Source of the DNA: a virus
DNA: 42,627 nucleotides
IMG/VR virus record: IMGVR_UViG_3300020020_000085
Span: 1-42,627 of that record
Reading direction: 5' to 3' (one strand)
In this document: positions 1 to 6,405 of the stretch, piece by piece
Layout: each line of letters begins with the position of its first letter
Numbering within the stretch: position 1 is the stretch's first letter
Program-made: the position numbers and the translations under genes
Notes under the pieces: model-generated
The model's database searches: none
The model's input: only the letters and a program-made list of their open reading frames with translations
Told to the model about the DNA's origin: nothing

Positions 1-515
1 TCATCCTCCTTGACTACCTCACCATCAGTCGGCTCACTCTCAATGACAATGTCCTCCCTTTGCGGATCAAGACCCGCGAGTCGCACACCTACTTTGACTA
101 GCACACCACTTTGCGATGCAAAGCTTGCGACCTTTTCTATAGGTTCAATCGCTTTACTCAATAGCAAAAGATCCTTTGCGGGTTTGTGATCGCCTTTGTC
201 TGCTGCAAGTTTGATGGCCTTTTTGAATTGGACGACAGCATAGGGAGCGAGACGTTCCAAACGGTCCTTGGCTTTAAGGAGCTTGTCTGCATTGACACTA
301 ACAAGGTCCTCGGAGGAGGGATCGTTTGTGCGTTTAGATAGTTCGGTGAAGACTCCAGACCGCTGAAGTTGACGGTAGTGCTTCGGGCAGTAACCACGGG
401 CTAAAAGCTTTGTCAGTCCACACTTAAGGCCCTGATCATTTTCAAACTGGCATCCAGGAGAGGGAGTCTTACTGAGGGTTGTGAGTGAATCGGATTGAAC
501 AAAAGAATGGGCCAT
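1..515 (-). CDS. Zinc-finger phage protein, 3' end cut by window edge
   Basis: The frame is open from ATG at 515 to the window edge (about 171 residues seen), so the C-terminus is missing. Near the N-terminus there is a Cys/His cluster (C22, C32, then the motif YCPKHY), the spacing seen in small zinc-binding modules of phage HNH and DNA-binding proteins. The rest is mainly helical, with a Lys/Asp-rich segment followed by an acidic tail. The order of a DNA-binding N-terminus, a helical middle and a hydrophobic stretch (VLVKVGVRLAGLDP) before an acidic tail loosely resembles some small terminase subunits, but this is only a suggestion. The start codon overlaps an inverted repeat (509-540) that may act as an operator. 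Confidence 0.7.
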   Translation of the reverse strand, partial: MAHSFVQSDSLTTLSKTPSPGCQFENDQGLKCGLTKLLARGYCPKHYRQLQRSGVFTELSKRTNDPSSEDLVSVNADKLLKAKDRLERLAPYAVVQFKKAIKLAADKGDHKPAKDLLLLSKAIEPIEKVASFASQSGVLVKVGVRLAGLDPQREDIVIESEPTDGEVVKED

Positions 516-540
516 GCTCTGATAGTAGCAGCATGACCCT
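509..540. promoter_or_regulatory. Inverted repeat over start of first gene
   Basis: GGGCCATGCT (509-518) faces AGCATGACCC (530-539) across 11 bases with one mismatch. The left arm covers the start codon of the minus-strand gene. The same motif (AGCATGGCCCT) occurs as a perfect inverted pair at 5064-5135, upstream of the whole minus-strand block, so it is probably a repressor or activator site or an RNA hairpin shared by both units. Confidence 0.5.
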
Positions 541-547
541 GAGAGAA

Positions 548-572
548 AGAGTTAGGTTTGGAGTCTAACTCT
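548..572. terminator. Perfect 8-bp inverted repeat, possible terminator
   Basis: AGAGTTAG (548-555) pairs perfectly with CTAACTCT (565-572) across a 9-base loop in the gap between two minus-strand genes. No strong U-run follows in either direction, so this may be an operator rather than a terminator. Confidence 0.4.
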
Positions 573-588
573 AAGCCGACAAACCAAG

Positions 589-777
589 TTAGCAGAGATT
601 AAACAGTTCTAACCCATGCTCTCTAAGTTCTCGAATAGATTCATTTACCTCGTCTCGTCTTTGACGTAAAGCTCTGTAGCGTTCACGAGCCTTTACATAG
701 TCAGTTTCGGTAACAGCAGCATCCAAGGCCAGATATTCTTTACGAAGGGCGTTAAGAATCGCCCGATGTTTGGTCAT
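589..777 (-). CDS. Small coiled-coil protein, 62 aa
   Basis: This is a charged, almost entirely helical protein rich in Arg, Glu and Leu, with heptad-like spacing through residues 10-55. No family is recognised. The ATG at 777 has AGGA five bases upstream. It overlaps the preceding gene by 26 bases, consistent with translation in the same operon. Function unknown. Confidence 0.6.
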   Translation of the reverse strand: MTKHRAILNALRKEYLALDAAVTETDYVKARERYRALRQRRDEVNESIRELREHGLELFNLC

Positions 778-1051
778 CTTGATCCTTTCTAGCTTGCTCC
801 TCTGCCCATTGATAGGCCTTTGAGTAGGCTTCCGAATAATCGTAAGAGGTTGTAAACCTCAGGTTGGCAAGGTCGGCCATCTTGTCAATGAACAAGACCG
901 CGATCGGATGCTCGTTTCGCTCCCGAGTCCCGTTGGTATGGTCAGCTAGTTCGATCATGACACTGGCAAAGCTCTGGGCTACTCCTGAGAGGTTAACAGC
1001 ATCCTGAACGATCAGAGCTTCCTTGGCGAGTTGAGCAAGGGTGCGTGACAT
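752..1051 (-). CDS. Hypothetical protein, 99 aa
   Basis: This is a soluble, mostly helical protein with an acidic, polar C-terminus and a central segment (HPIAVLFIDKMADLANL). Its start overlaps the stop of the upstream gene by one base (TAATG at 1051), a sign of translational coupling. The family is not recognised. Confidence 0.65.
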   Translation of the reverse strand: MSRTLAQLAKEALIVQDAVNLSGVAQSFASVMIELADHTNGTRERNEHPIAVLFIDKMADLANLRFTTSYDYSEAYSKAYQWAEEQARKDQDDQTSGDS

Positions 1052-1215
1052 TAGACTTTGACTCCTGACTCTTTAGCCCACGAGTAAAGACCCTCATCGT
1101 TGAGAATCCACTGGCGCCGCTCCTCATCGTTGATTCGGAACATCGGATCGGTGGAGAGTTTAATCACACGATCAATGTGCTCTCGATTCTGCCTGATAAA
1201 CGCTTTCATGGTCAT
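1051..1215 (-). CDS. Small hypothetical protein, 54 aa
   Basis: The ATG at 1215 is preceded by a strong GGGAGG site; a second in-frame ATG lies at 1209. The protein is charged, with a helix-rich middle (DEERRQWILNDEGLYSW). It ends in TAATG with the next gene and overlaps the preceding mini-gene by ATGA, so three genes form a coupled chain. Function unknown. Confidence 0.65.
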   Translation of the reverse strand: MTMKAFIRQNREHIDRVIKLSTDPMFRINDEERRQWILNDEGLYSWAKESGVKV

Positions 1216-1331
1216 CGTTTCCTCCCATCAAATAACATACGAGCAATGCCGTTATCTACGGTCATTGTGATCCAACCCTGCTCGACTAGTTCTACCCAGC
1301 GATACGAGTGATAGACACAATAGACGATCAT
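1212..1331 (-). CDS. Microprotein, 39 aa
   Basis: This tiny gene lies exactly between two neighbours. Its ATG overlaps the stop of the metallopeptidase gene (ATGA, 1328-1331) and its TGA overlaps the next start (1212-1215). Four-base overlaps at both ends are hard to explain unless it is translated. The sequence carries no recognised motif. Confidence 0.55.
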   Translation of the reverse strand: MIVYCVYHSYRWVELVEQGWITMTVDNGIARMLFDGRKR

Positions 1332-1948
1332 TTCAAAATCTCCAGAACGGTCTGAGAGATCAGATCGGTCTTTTGGTCCAGTTCGGCATTCCAGAGCGAG
1401 AACAACTGACCCTCCGCTCTCTTGTTCTTGATTGCGAGGTAAGTAACAGGGAGAGCAGTAGGCAATCCCAAGCCTTGGAAAACTTTGAGCACAGTTAGTT
1501 CCGCCTCCAGTTCATTCTTCGATTCGAAGTCTGATATCTCGCCGAAAAGATTAGCGAGGAAAACCATTTTCATTTCCTCCTCTGTCATCTCGCCATGATC
1601 GTTCAGGACGTGAGCCACTTCATGCAACAGGAAATAGAACCGGGCCGAGGGTTGTGTATGCGTAGTGTTGCGGAGATAGATGATCGGGTGCTTCCATTTC
1701 TCAAGGCCTTTACCGAATTGAGTAGCGGCAATGACGTGGGGGCGATCCTTCCAGATGTTCAGAGTGTCATCAGCTTCTTGGATGATCACCCCTTTCGATT
1801 GCATGAGAGAGATCAAAGCCTGCACTCGACGCTCTGCGTCAGGAACAACCAGAGTATCGGCTAGATTTTTTGCGGTGTTGGTCAGTGATCTCCCATTCAA
1901 GCTCAAAGCCACGACTGCCGATTTAAGATCGCTAAAGTTTGTGGTCAT
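1328..1948 (-). CDS. ImmA/IrrE-type zinc metallopeptidase
   Basis: This is a 206-residue protein with a zinc-protease motif (LLHEVAHVLNDH, HExxH near residues 109-113) and a downstream Glu in the helix ELEAELTVLKVF, which fits the third metal ligand of the M78 (ImmA/IrrE) family. ImmA proteases cleave phage or ICE repressors to trigger induction; IrrE controls the DNA-damage response in Deinococcus. No DUF955-partner repressor (ImmR/HTH) is seen next to it, so its target is unknown. It is coupled by ATGA overlaps to the genes on both sides. The catalytic assignment is strong; the biological role is inference. Confidence 0.8.
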   Translation of the reverse strand: MTTNFSDLKSAVVALSLNGRSLTNTAKNLADTLVVPDAERRVQALISLMQSKGVIIQEADDTLNIWKDRPHVIAATQFGKGLEKWKHPIIYLRNTTHTQPSARFYFLLHEVAHVLNDHGEMTEEEMKMVFLANLFGEISDFESKNELEAELTVLKVFQGLGLPTALPVTYLAIKNKRAEGQLFSLWNAELDQKTDLISQTVLEILK

Positions 1949-2196
1949 TGTTCATAGTCCTTTCGTCGGAATGTCATTACAAATTGCTCCTCACGATCGC
2001 TCCAGACGTTGATAAAGGAAACAGTGTCACGAGGGTCTGTGAGATAGGCCCGTGACTCTTCTTCAACGTCTTCAGCATCCCGAGGGTTGAGCAACCACTC
2101 GCCCGCCATGAATCCAGGTTTTCTAGCTGGCCTGACAACGTAGAGAAAATAAGGGCCACGATGGTTAGTGGCCCACCACAAAGGGTTAGCAAGCAT
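1945..2196 (-). CDS. Hypothetical protein, 83 aa
   Basis: The start is placed at ATG 2196, which has GGAGGAG eight bases upstream; an upstream TTG at 2217 is in frame but would put the Shine-Dalgarno inside the gene. The product begins with an aromatic-rich segment (NPLWWATNHRGPYFLYVV) and ends charged. It overlaps the metallopeptidase gene by ATGA. Family not recognised. Confidence 0.6.
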   Translation of the reverse strand: MLANPLWWATNHRGPYFLYVVRPARKPGFMAGEWLLNPRDAEDVEEESRAYLTDPRDTVSFINVWSDREEQFVMTFRRKDYEQ

Positions 2197-2275
2197 CAGG
2201 ATCACTCCTCCTCGCAATCAAGCAACCGATCACAGCCATGCACCACAGAGCAACAAGCACAAGAGTTACGATCAT
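2186..2275 (-). CDS. Single-span membrane microprotein, 29 aa
   Basis: The product is one hydrophobic helix (MIVTLVLVALWCMAVIGCL) followed by a short basic tail (ARRSD). It overlaps the next gene by 11 bases. A weak purine-rich site (GGGAAG) lies about nine bases upstream. Size and shape match small phage inner-membrane proteins, but no function can be assigned. Confidence 0.45.
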   Translation of the reverse strand: MIVTLVLVALWCMAVIGCLIARRSDPDAC

Positions 2276-2289
2276 CTCTAGTTACTTCC

Positions 2290-2388
2290 CTACTGGCAAA
2301 ACGGGCAGAGCTTGAAAACGTGCAGAGTGATAACAGCCAGAGCCGCTACAAACCAGCCAAGCATAAAGTGACGTTCAATCTTGTTCAT
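2290..2388 (-). CDS. Single-span membrane microprotein, 32 aa
   Basis: A basic N-terminus (MNKIERH) leads into one hydrophobic helix and a short C-terminus with two cysteines (KLCPFCQ, a CxxC). It starts seven bases after the stop of the preceding gene. Together with the following 29-aa gene it fills what would otherwise be a 200-base gap. Function unknown. Confidence 0.45.
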   Translation of the reverse strand: MNKIERHFMLGWFVAALAVITLHVFKLCPFCQ

Positions 2389-2395
2389 TGTCCTG

Positions 2396-2971
2396 TTACC
2401 TCGAAAGGTCTGATCCGGTGAAGTATTGAGCCGAAGTGTAGGGATCAGCCAGTATGTCTACCTCATCGCGGTAGCTTTCTCCTTCTGAACCGTCCGAGTC
2501 GTAGTCCTTGGCCTTCAGGGAGGTTGTTGCGAGGGTTGCTATGGCATCCTTCCAACAGGGGAAGCTTTCCTCAGTAGCGTTTAGGGCTTTGGAGAGAGCA
2601 CTAACCCCCGGATCGATGGGTTGACCGAGGGTGTGTGGGATCGTGGCCTGAGGAGCCTTGTAGACGCCTGCATAAATGTCTTGGAGAGTGTTCATTGCAG
2701 GACCGTTGCCGTCTGGAGGAGTCATTACAGCGTATTGAGTGAGATCCACATAGGGTCGCTTGTCGGCGGGTTGCAGGTTTGTCATCTGGCCAGACTCCTG
2801 AGAAAGCTTGGCCATGATCCATCCCGCATACCAAGCCTGCCAACTGGAATCAACCCATGAGGGATCGTTCCTCAACACTTGCTCAGACTGTTCAAACGTG
2901 TGGTGAGCTTCGGACGCAAGGGTCAGAAGATCAGTCAACTGGAGAATCGAGAGAGGGTAGAGAGTTTTCAT
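2396..2971 (-). CDS. Hypothetical protein, 191 aa
   Basis: This is an acidic soluble protein with Trp-rich helices near the N-terminus (DSSWQAWYAGWIMAKL) and a disordered, Asp/Ser/Glu-rich C-terminal part. It has no recognised domain. It lies five bases after the flavoprotein gene, so it is co-transcribed with it. Confidence 0.6.
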   Translation of the reverse strand: MKTLYPLSILQLTDLLTLASEAHHTFEQSEQVLRNDPSWVDSSWQAWYAGWIMAKLSQESGQMTNLQPADKRPYVDLTQYAVMTPPDGNGPAMNTLQDIYAGVYKAPQATIPHTLGQPIDPGVSALSKALNATEESFPCWKDAIATLATTSLKAKDYDSDGSEGESYRDEVDILADPYTSAQYFTGSDLSR

Positions 2972-2976
2972 GGTCG

Positions 2977-3867
2977 TTAGCCTTTCAAAAAGGAATGGAT
3001 TGAATTGACGGCTTGGGCTCCTTCACCCATTGCCGCACTCACACGTTTGGTTGATCCGGCCCGTAAGTCTCCAGCACAGAAGATCCCTTCAATCGAGGAA
3101 TGAAGGTCTGCACTGGTAAGGACAAAACCCTTATCATCCTTGGCTACAGGAAGCCATGATGATCGTGGCTCTGCCCCGATGAAACAAAACACTCCATCGT
3201 AGACAACTGAATACGAAGCAAGGTGAGCCAACACTCGGAAGCCTTCGATCTGTTCTACAGCAGTAATTTCTTCTCCAGTCTTGACTGTGATCAAGGGTTG
3301 CTTGACGATGGAGTCAATCAGGTATTGACTCATTCCTTTGGAAAGCTCAGAGCGAGTAAGCAGATCCACCTTGGCATTGTGGTGAGCGAACCCGAGTGAA
3401 GCCTGCCCCGCGCTATTAGCTCCTCCCACGATCGCTATTGATTTATCCCTCCAGCGTTCAAGGTCAGAAGCATCGGCACCGTAGAAGATCCCGAACGTGC
3501 GATCAAAGCCTGGAGCTTCCAATTTCCTCCATTGCACTCCAGTAGCAAGCAGCAGAGCATCAGTGTCGATTACTCGGCCACTCGCGAGTTGAAGCCAGAG
3601 CTTGCCATTGGAAGCCAAACGATCAACTTGATCCTGCAAGCAGATTGCGCCGAAGTGTTTAGCTTGTCTGACTGCACGATCGGCCAGTTCCTTACCTCCA
3701 ATGCCATTGGGAAAACCCATCAGGTTAGCGATCTTCATGGCCGACCCTGCTTGCCCACCAAGCACAGGGAGGCGATCGATCAGAGTGGTCCGCAAGCCTT
3801 CCGAAGCTCCATAGATTGCCGCAGATAAACCCGCTGGCCCGCCTCCGATGATTACAAGGTCTTTCAT
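2977..3867 (-). CDS. Thioredoxin-reductase-like FAD/NAD(P)H oxidoreductase without CxxC
   Basis: At 296 residues it has the length of a low-Mr thioredoxin reductase. It shows the N-terminal FAD dinucleotide motif (GGGPAGLSAAIYG, residues 8-20), a second dinucleotide motif for NAD(P)H (IVGGANSAGQASLG) and the C-terminal FAD motif (GIFCAGDLR). Where true thioredoxin reductase carries CATC, this protein reads GADASD, so the redox disulfide is absent. The same change plus the GGxNSAGQA signature occurs in a TrxR-like subgroup often fused to cyclic-nucleotide-binding domains. It could pass electrons to something other than thioredoxin. It is coupled by a 1-base overlap to the upstream gene. It is probably a host-derived auxiliary metabolic gene; its substrate is unknown. 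Confidence 0.88.
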   Translation of the reverse strand: MKDLVIIGGGPAGLSAAIYGASEGLRTTLIDRLPVLGGQAGSAMKIANLMGFPNGIGGKELADRAVRQAKHFGAICLQDQVDRLASNGKLWLQLASGRVIDTDALLLATGVQWRKLEAPGFDRTFGIFYGADASDLERWRDKSIAIVGGANSAGQASLGFAHHNAKVDLLTRSELSKGMSQYLIDSIVKQPLITVKTGEEITAVEQIEGFRVLAHLASYSVVYDGVFCFIGAEPRSSWLPVAKDDKGFVLTSADLHSSIEGIFCAGDLRAGSTKRVSAAMGEGAQAVNSIHSFLKG

Positions 3868-4061
3868 CAGCTAACCTCCACAGCAACAGCCAGAGCAAGA
3901 AAGAGCCAATCGGCCAAGTGTGAACCATTGGCCAGACTGACTGCGATGATCACGATCAGCATGAAGTGAAAGAAGTTTTTTTGACGGCGGGAAAACCGTC
4001 TCTTTCCATTCTGCTGATGATGATCGGCATGAGAGTGAGTGAACCGGGTTTTTTTCATCAC
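3867..4061 (-). CDS. Small membrane protein with His/Arg-rich N-terminus, 64 aa
   Basis: The first 30 residues are strongly basic and His-rich (HSHADHHQQNGKRRFSRRQ). They are followed by two hydrophobic stretches that could form a hairpin in the membrane. The stop overlaps the start of the flavoprotein gene by one base, and the start overlaps the previous gene by four bases. It may anchor or partner the flavoprotein, but that rests on position only. Confidence 0.55.
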   Translation of the reverse strand: MMKKTRFTHSHADHHQQNGKRRFSRRQKNFFHFMLIVIIAVSLANGSHLADWLFLALAVAVEVS

Positions 4062-4345
4062 AGACCCCTTTCGAGAATGTCTCTTTTCAGTTGTTCGTCT
4101 GACCGTTGATCGTGGTAGTCAATAGCTTGGAAGTCTCCTCCCGAACTGATGATCTCCTGAGTGCTCTTTAAGCCTTCAGCGTAGATTTTCCATCGAAAGT
4201 CTTGAGGAAAGAGCTTGGCTTGATCTTCGGCGATCTGAACGAGAGTTTCGATCGTGCGTGCAAATCCCTCGTATGGGTGAAGTGGGGAGCTTGAAGCTTG
4301 GCCGATCAGAGTTTCGAGCTTCAATTTAATCCGCTTGTGGAGCAT
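4058..4345 (-). CDS. Hypothetical protein, 95 aa
   Basis: This is a soluble, helical, charged protein with no recognised motif. ATGA and TGATG overlaps couple it to both neighbours, placing it in the middle of the minus-strand operon. Confidence 0.6.
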   Translation of the reverse strand: MLHKRIKLKLETLIGQASSSPLHPYEGFARTIETLVQIAEDQAKLFPQDFRWKIYAEGLKSTQEIISSGGDFQAIDYHDQRSDEQLKRDILERGL

Positions 4346-4449
4346 CAGAGCATCCCTTCTCGAATCATCATCTTGACTGCAACCCAGAGTTGGAAGCCAA
4401 GCATGAGAAGAGCCAGCACAACCCAGAGAGCGAGGTAGAGATAGATCAT
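4345..4449 (-). CDS. Single-span membrane microprotein, 34 aa
   Basis: Almost the whole product is a hydrophobic helix (YLYLALWVVLALLMLGF). Its ATG overlaps the preceding stop (ATGA, 4446-4449) and its TGA overlaps the next ATG (TGATG at 4345). This double coupling supports translation. Confidence 0.55.
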   Translation of the reverse strand: MIYLYLALWVVLALLMLGFQLWVAVKMMIREGML

Positions 4450-4586
4450 GCTTGGTTGCTCTCCCTCTGCTGACGATCGAACCGGGCCTTGCTGACAGCC
4501 TGACTGATGGCTTCGGCGATCTTGTATTCGATCTCTTCTGCCAGCTTGGGAGACTTCGCCTTGATTGCGTCGAGAAGTGTAGTCAT
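4446..4586 (-). CDS. Small helical protein, 46 aa
   Basis: The ATG at 4586 has AAGGA eight bases upstream. The product is a charged amphipathic helix with a basic C-terminal part (KARFDRQQRESNQ). No family is recognised. Confidence 0.6.
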   Translation of the reverse strand: MTTLLDAIKAKSPKLAEEIEYKIAEAISQAVSKARFDRQQRESNQA

Positions 4587-4602
4587 TTGAGTGATCCTTT
4601 TT

Positions 4603-4902
4603 CTACTGATTGACGATCGTGATCTGGCCCTTTTCGAGGACTACAGTCACGGTGTTAGAGAGATGAGAGATTTGTCGGGAGTTGAGATCAATGATCGGAA
4701 TGGAGGTTTCACCCTTTTGCTTGCCACTGACCTTGAGTGAGCCATCAGAGGATAGCTTCAAGATCAACCCTGTTTCGGTCACAGTCAGGTTATAGAGCAA
4801 CCCTCGCTCAAATCCTGCAACCTTCAACCATAGACCCTCCATCCAGAGTCGTCGATTCCCGCGATGATCTCCAACGTTTACTTTTCGTATTGTTGCACTC
4901 AT
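4603..4902 (-). CDS. SymE/AbrB-like small protein, 99 aa
   Basis: The segment RRLWMEGLWLKVAGF, then a Gly-rich turn and beta strands (LYNLTVTETGLILKL), resembles the core of SymE-like toxins with an AbrB-type swapped-hairpin fold, where P/RxLxLxGxWLxxAGFxxG is typical. The C-terminal 40 residues form a second set of beta strands. The similarity is by eye and short. It is the first gene after the likely promoter at 4945-4973 and has a clear AAAGGGG site, so it is probably well expressed and could be an autoregulator of this operon. Confidence 0.55.
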   Translation of the reverse strand: MSATIRKVNVGDHRGNRRLWMEGLWLKVAGFERGLLYNLTVTETGLILKLSSDGSLKVSGKQKGETSIPIIDLNSRQISHLSNTVTVVLEKGQITIVNQ

Positions 4903-4944
4903 CTTGAACCCCTTTCAGCCTGCCGAGATGACAAACCAGCCATC

Positions 4945-4973
4945 ATTCTTGATCAGGGTCAAAATGGAGTCAA
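4945..4973 (-). promoter_or_regulatory. Sigma-70-type promoter for the minus-strand block
   Basis: Read on the minus strand, TTGACT (-35, 5 of 6 consensus bases, 4973-4968), a 17-base spacer and AAGAAT (-10, 4 of 6, 4950-4945) lie about 40 bases upstream of the first start codon at 4902. It is the best candidate in the divergent region. Confidence 0.5.
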
Positions 4974-5063
4974 GAAAAATCGTCAAGTCTCCATCCTTTA
5001 GTAAGGCGAATTCGAGTTGAGCTTTGAAAGGCCGAATTTGTCTAGGAACGGCGATCACTCCTC

Positions 5064-5135
5064 AGCATGGCCCTGACTACGGTTTTAGTCCTTGCTCCTC
5101 TCCCAGCCAATCCTAGTCGATTTTAGGGCCATGCT
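5064..5135. promoter_or_regulatory. Perfect 11-bp inverted repeat with nested hairpin
   Basis: AGCATGGCCCT (5064-5074) pairs perfectly with AGGGCCATGCT (5125-5135). Immediately inside the left arm, GACTA (5075-5079) pairs with TAGTC (5086-5090). It lies between divergent operons. It could be an operator pair or a small structured RNA. Related arms occur at 509-540. Confidence 0.5.
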
Positions 5136-5188
5136 CGATCATGGGATTTATCAACACTTAGACCTTTCACTTCTGGCTTTAGCCTACT

Positions 5189-5213
5189 GGAGTATGAGTA
5201 TGCTTGATACTCC
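5189..5213. promoter_or_regulatory. 7-bp inverted repeat ahead of plus-strand genes
   Basis: GGAGTAT (5189-5195) pairs with ATACTCC (5207-5213) across 11 bases that contain a further GAGTAT. A tiny reading frame (ATG at 5200, stop TAG at 5224-5226) with GGAG seven bases upstream overlaps the hairpin and could be a leader peptide. Confidence 0.4.
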
Positions 5214-5259
5214 CTTCCCAGCATAGGCAAAGGAAAGGCGAACACCGGGGCAGACTCGT

Positions 5260-5700
5260 TTGCGGTGCCAACCTGCCCCCCCCCCCCCGCTCGCTTACAA
5301 CACAGGGCTTCCACAACTTCAACAGGCAGCACAGAAGGTCGGAACGGAGATCATCGAATACAGACAGGCAGGAGGAACAGGGGTCAGGTTCCGTCTTGGC
5401 CTTGCTCCAGACAAGAAGTGGCGCCGGAAGAGTGCTTCGCCTTTTTCACAGGGGCGGAAAGTCAACGCGGTCTGCTGGCATGGGCATCGGGAGTTTTTCA
5501 GGGAGCTGTTCAAGCTGTCCCCGGAATCGAGAGTCCAGACTGCTCAGACCCGCCGGTTTGCAAAAGGGGAGCGATTCTACACCGTAGACAACTTTGAGCG
5601 GGTTTTCGAGGATACGGATGTGAACATTGGGTCACAAATGGCCCCGATGTATTACTCAGAAGCCTGTCAACACGATCATGAAGGAGTGTGGGCTTACTAA
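5260..5700 (+). CDS. Hypothetical phage protein with poly-C tract in its 5' end
   Basis: The frame from about 5290 to 5700 looks coding: the product has a Cys/His/Trp motif (CWHGHREFF, near residues 72-80) and a conserved-looking aromatic C-terminus. The 5' end is unclear. The only start in frame before the tract is a TTG at 5260 with poor spacing, and a run of 13 C (5276-5288) separates it from the body. In the same frame an ATG at 5200 has a good ribosome site but is stopped by TAG at 5224. A change of one base in the tract would join the body to other frames. Either the tract is miscounted or it switches the gene. The stop overlaps the next start (TAATG). Confidence 0.55.
   Translation: MRCQPAPPPPLAYNTGLPQLQQAAQKVGTEIIEYRQAGGTGVRFRLGLAPDKKWRRKSASPFSQGRKVNAVCWHGHREFFRELFKLSPESRVQTAQTRRFAKGERFYTVDNFERVFEDTDVNIGSQMAPMYYSEACQHDHEGVWAY
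5276..5288. repeat. Homopolymer run of 13 C
   Basis: Thirteen consecutive C lie near the 5' end of the gene ending at 5700. It is by far the longest such G/C run noticed in the window. Such runs slip during replication and sequencing. Confidence 0.95.
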
Positions 5701-5873
5701 TGAACACAAATGACAAGCTTGATCTGGCTCTCGCTACTCTCATGTCGGTGAGAGATTCACTCAGGGGCAGATTGGAGCAACCCCAGGATAGATTTCTCTG
5801 GGAAGTTGAGCTAATCAATGATACGTTCGATCGGGTTGGGCATGACAGGCTCAAAAAGAGGGTGAAGCCATGA
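5700..5873 (+). CDS. Hypothetical protein, 57 aa
   Basis: This is a helical soluble protein. Its ATG at 5700 overlaps the upstream stop (TAATG) and its end overlaps the next gene by four bases. Family not recognised. Confidence 0.6.
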   Translation: MNTNDKLDLALATLMSVRDSLRGRLEQPQDRFLWEVELINDTFDRVGHDRLKKRVKP

Positions 5874-6067
5874 AGCTGATCATTGAGATCAACACAGACA
5901 ACGCGGCTTTCCAGGAATACGATCAGGCAGGATCAGAGGTTGGGCGGATATTGAAGGATCTAGCTCGATCAGTTACCGGGCTGAGTGAGGTTGACTTGAG
6001 GGAGTATCAAGGGCTGAAGCTCAGAGACTCAAACGGCAACACGGTGGGAAAGGTGACAGTCAAATAA
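5870..6067 (+). CDS. Hypothetical protein, 65 aa
   Basis: A beta strand (KLIIEINTDN) at the N-terminus is followed by a helix (VGRILKDLARSV) and a C-terminal strand pair (LKLRDSNGNTVGKVTV). This layout is common in small phage proteins of unknown function. Coupled to the upstream gene by ATGA. Confidence 0.7.
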   Translation: MKLIIEINTDNAAFQEYDQAGSEVGRILKDLARSVTGLSEVDLREYQGLKLRDSNGNTVGKVTVK

Positions 6068-6226
6068 ATGCACATCAGGAAACAGATCCGCAAGGAACAG
6101 GCAGCAGTCAGGCAGGCGGAACACGACAAGCTCTCAACCGGGCAGAAGATCGCCAAAGCTGCCTGTCGCAGGGGAGTGAGCAAGCGAGAGATCGCACAGC
6201 TCACAAAAAGGTTGGAGGCTCAATAA
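6068..6226 (+). CDS. Small basic protein, possible HTH, 52 aa
   Basis: The ATG directly follows the previous stop. The protein is rich in Lys, Arg and Gln. Its C-terminal half (KAACRRGVSKREIAQLTKRL) has the size and pattern of a helix-turn-helix, which would suit DNA binding. The stop overlaps the next ATG (TAATG). Confidence 0.6.
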   Translation: MHIRKQIRKEQAAVRQAEHDKLSTGQKIAKAACRRGVSKREIAQLTKRLEAQ

Positions 6227-6405
6227 TGGAAGAGATCAAAAAGCACCAGATTTTCATCGCACAGTGCCTTAGGATTGCGGCTGAGGAGTTCAGACAGGCG
6301 GGAGGTGTCCAGCCCCGTTCCATCGTGTTCAATAGCTTGAGAGAGCAATTTAAGGAACAGGCAAAGCTGGCACTCGATCTCGCTCGATTTGTGGAGGATC
6401 TTTAA
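6226..6405 (+). CDS. Hypothetical protein, 59 aa
   Basis: This is a fully helical soluble protein with TAATG overlaps at both ends, so it belongs to the same coupled chain. No recognised domain. Confidence 0.6.
   Translation: MEEIKKHQIFIAQCLRIAAEEFRQAGGVQPRSIVFNSLREQFKEQAKLALDLARFVEDL

Noticed and set aside
1-515. Small terminase subunit
   Set aside because: Only a loose resemblance in the C-terminal half; no large terminase gene is visible to support it, so it was kept as a zinc-finger protein of unknown role.
5204-5597. Two alternative frames over the poly-C gene (5204-5587 and 5265-5597)
   Set aside because: Their products are Arg/Ser/Pro-rich and look like frame shadows; only the 5260-5700 frame continues into a TAATG coupling.
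5194-5700. Reassigned TAG codon (amber recoding)
   Set aside because: One in-frame TAG before the gene at 5260-5700 suggested recoding, but several other genes end cleanly at TAG with tight coupling (for example MazG-like at 25223), so the standard code applies.
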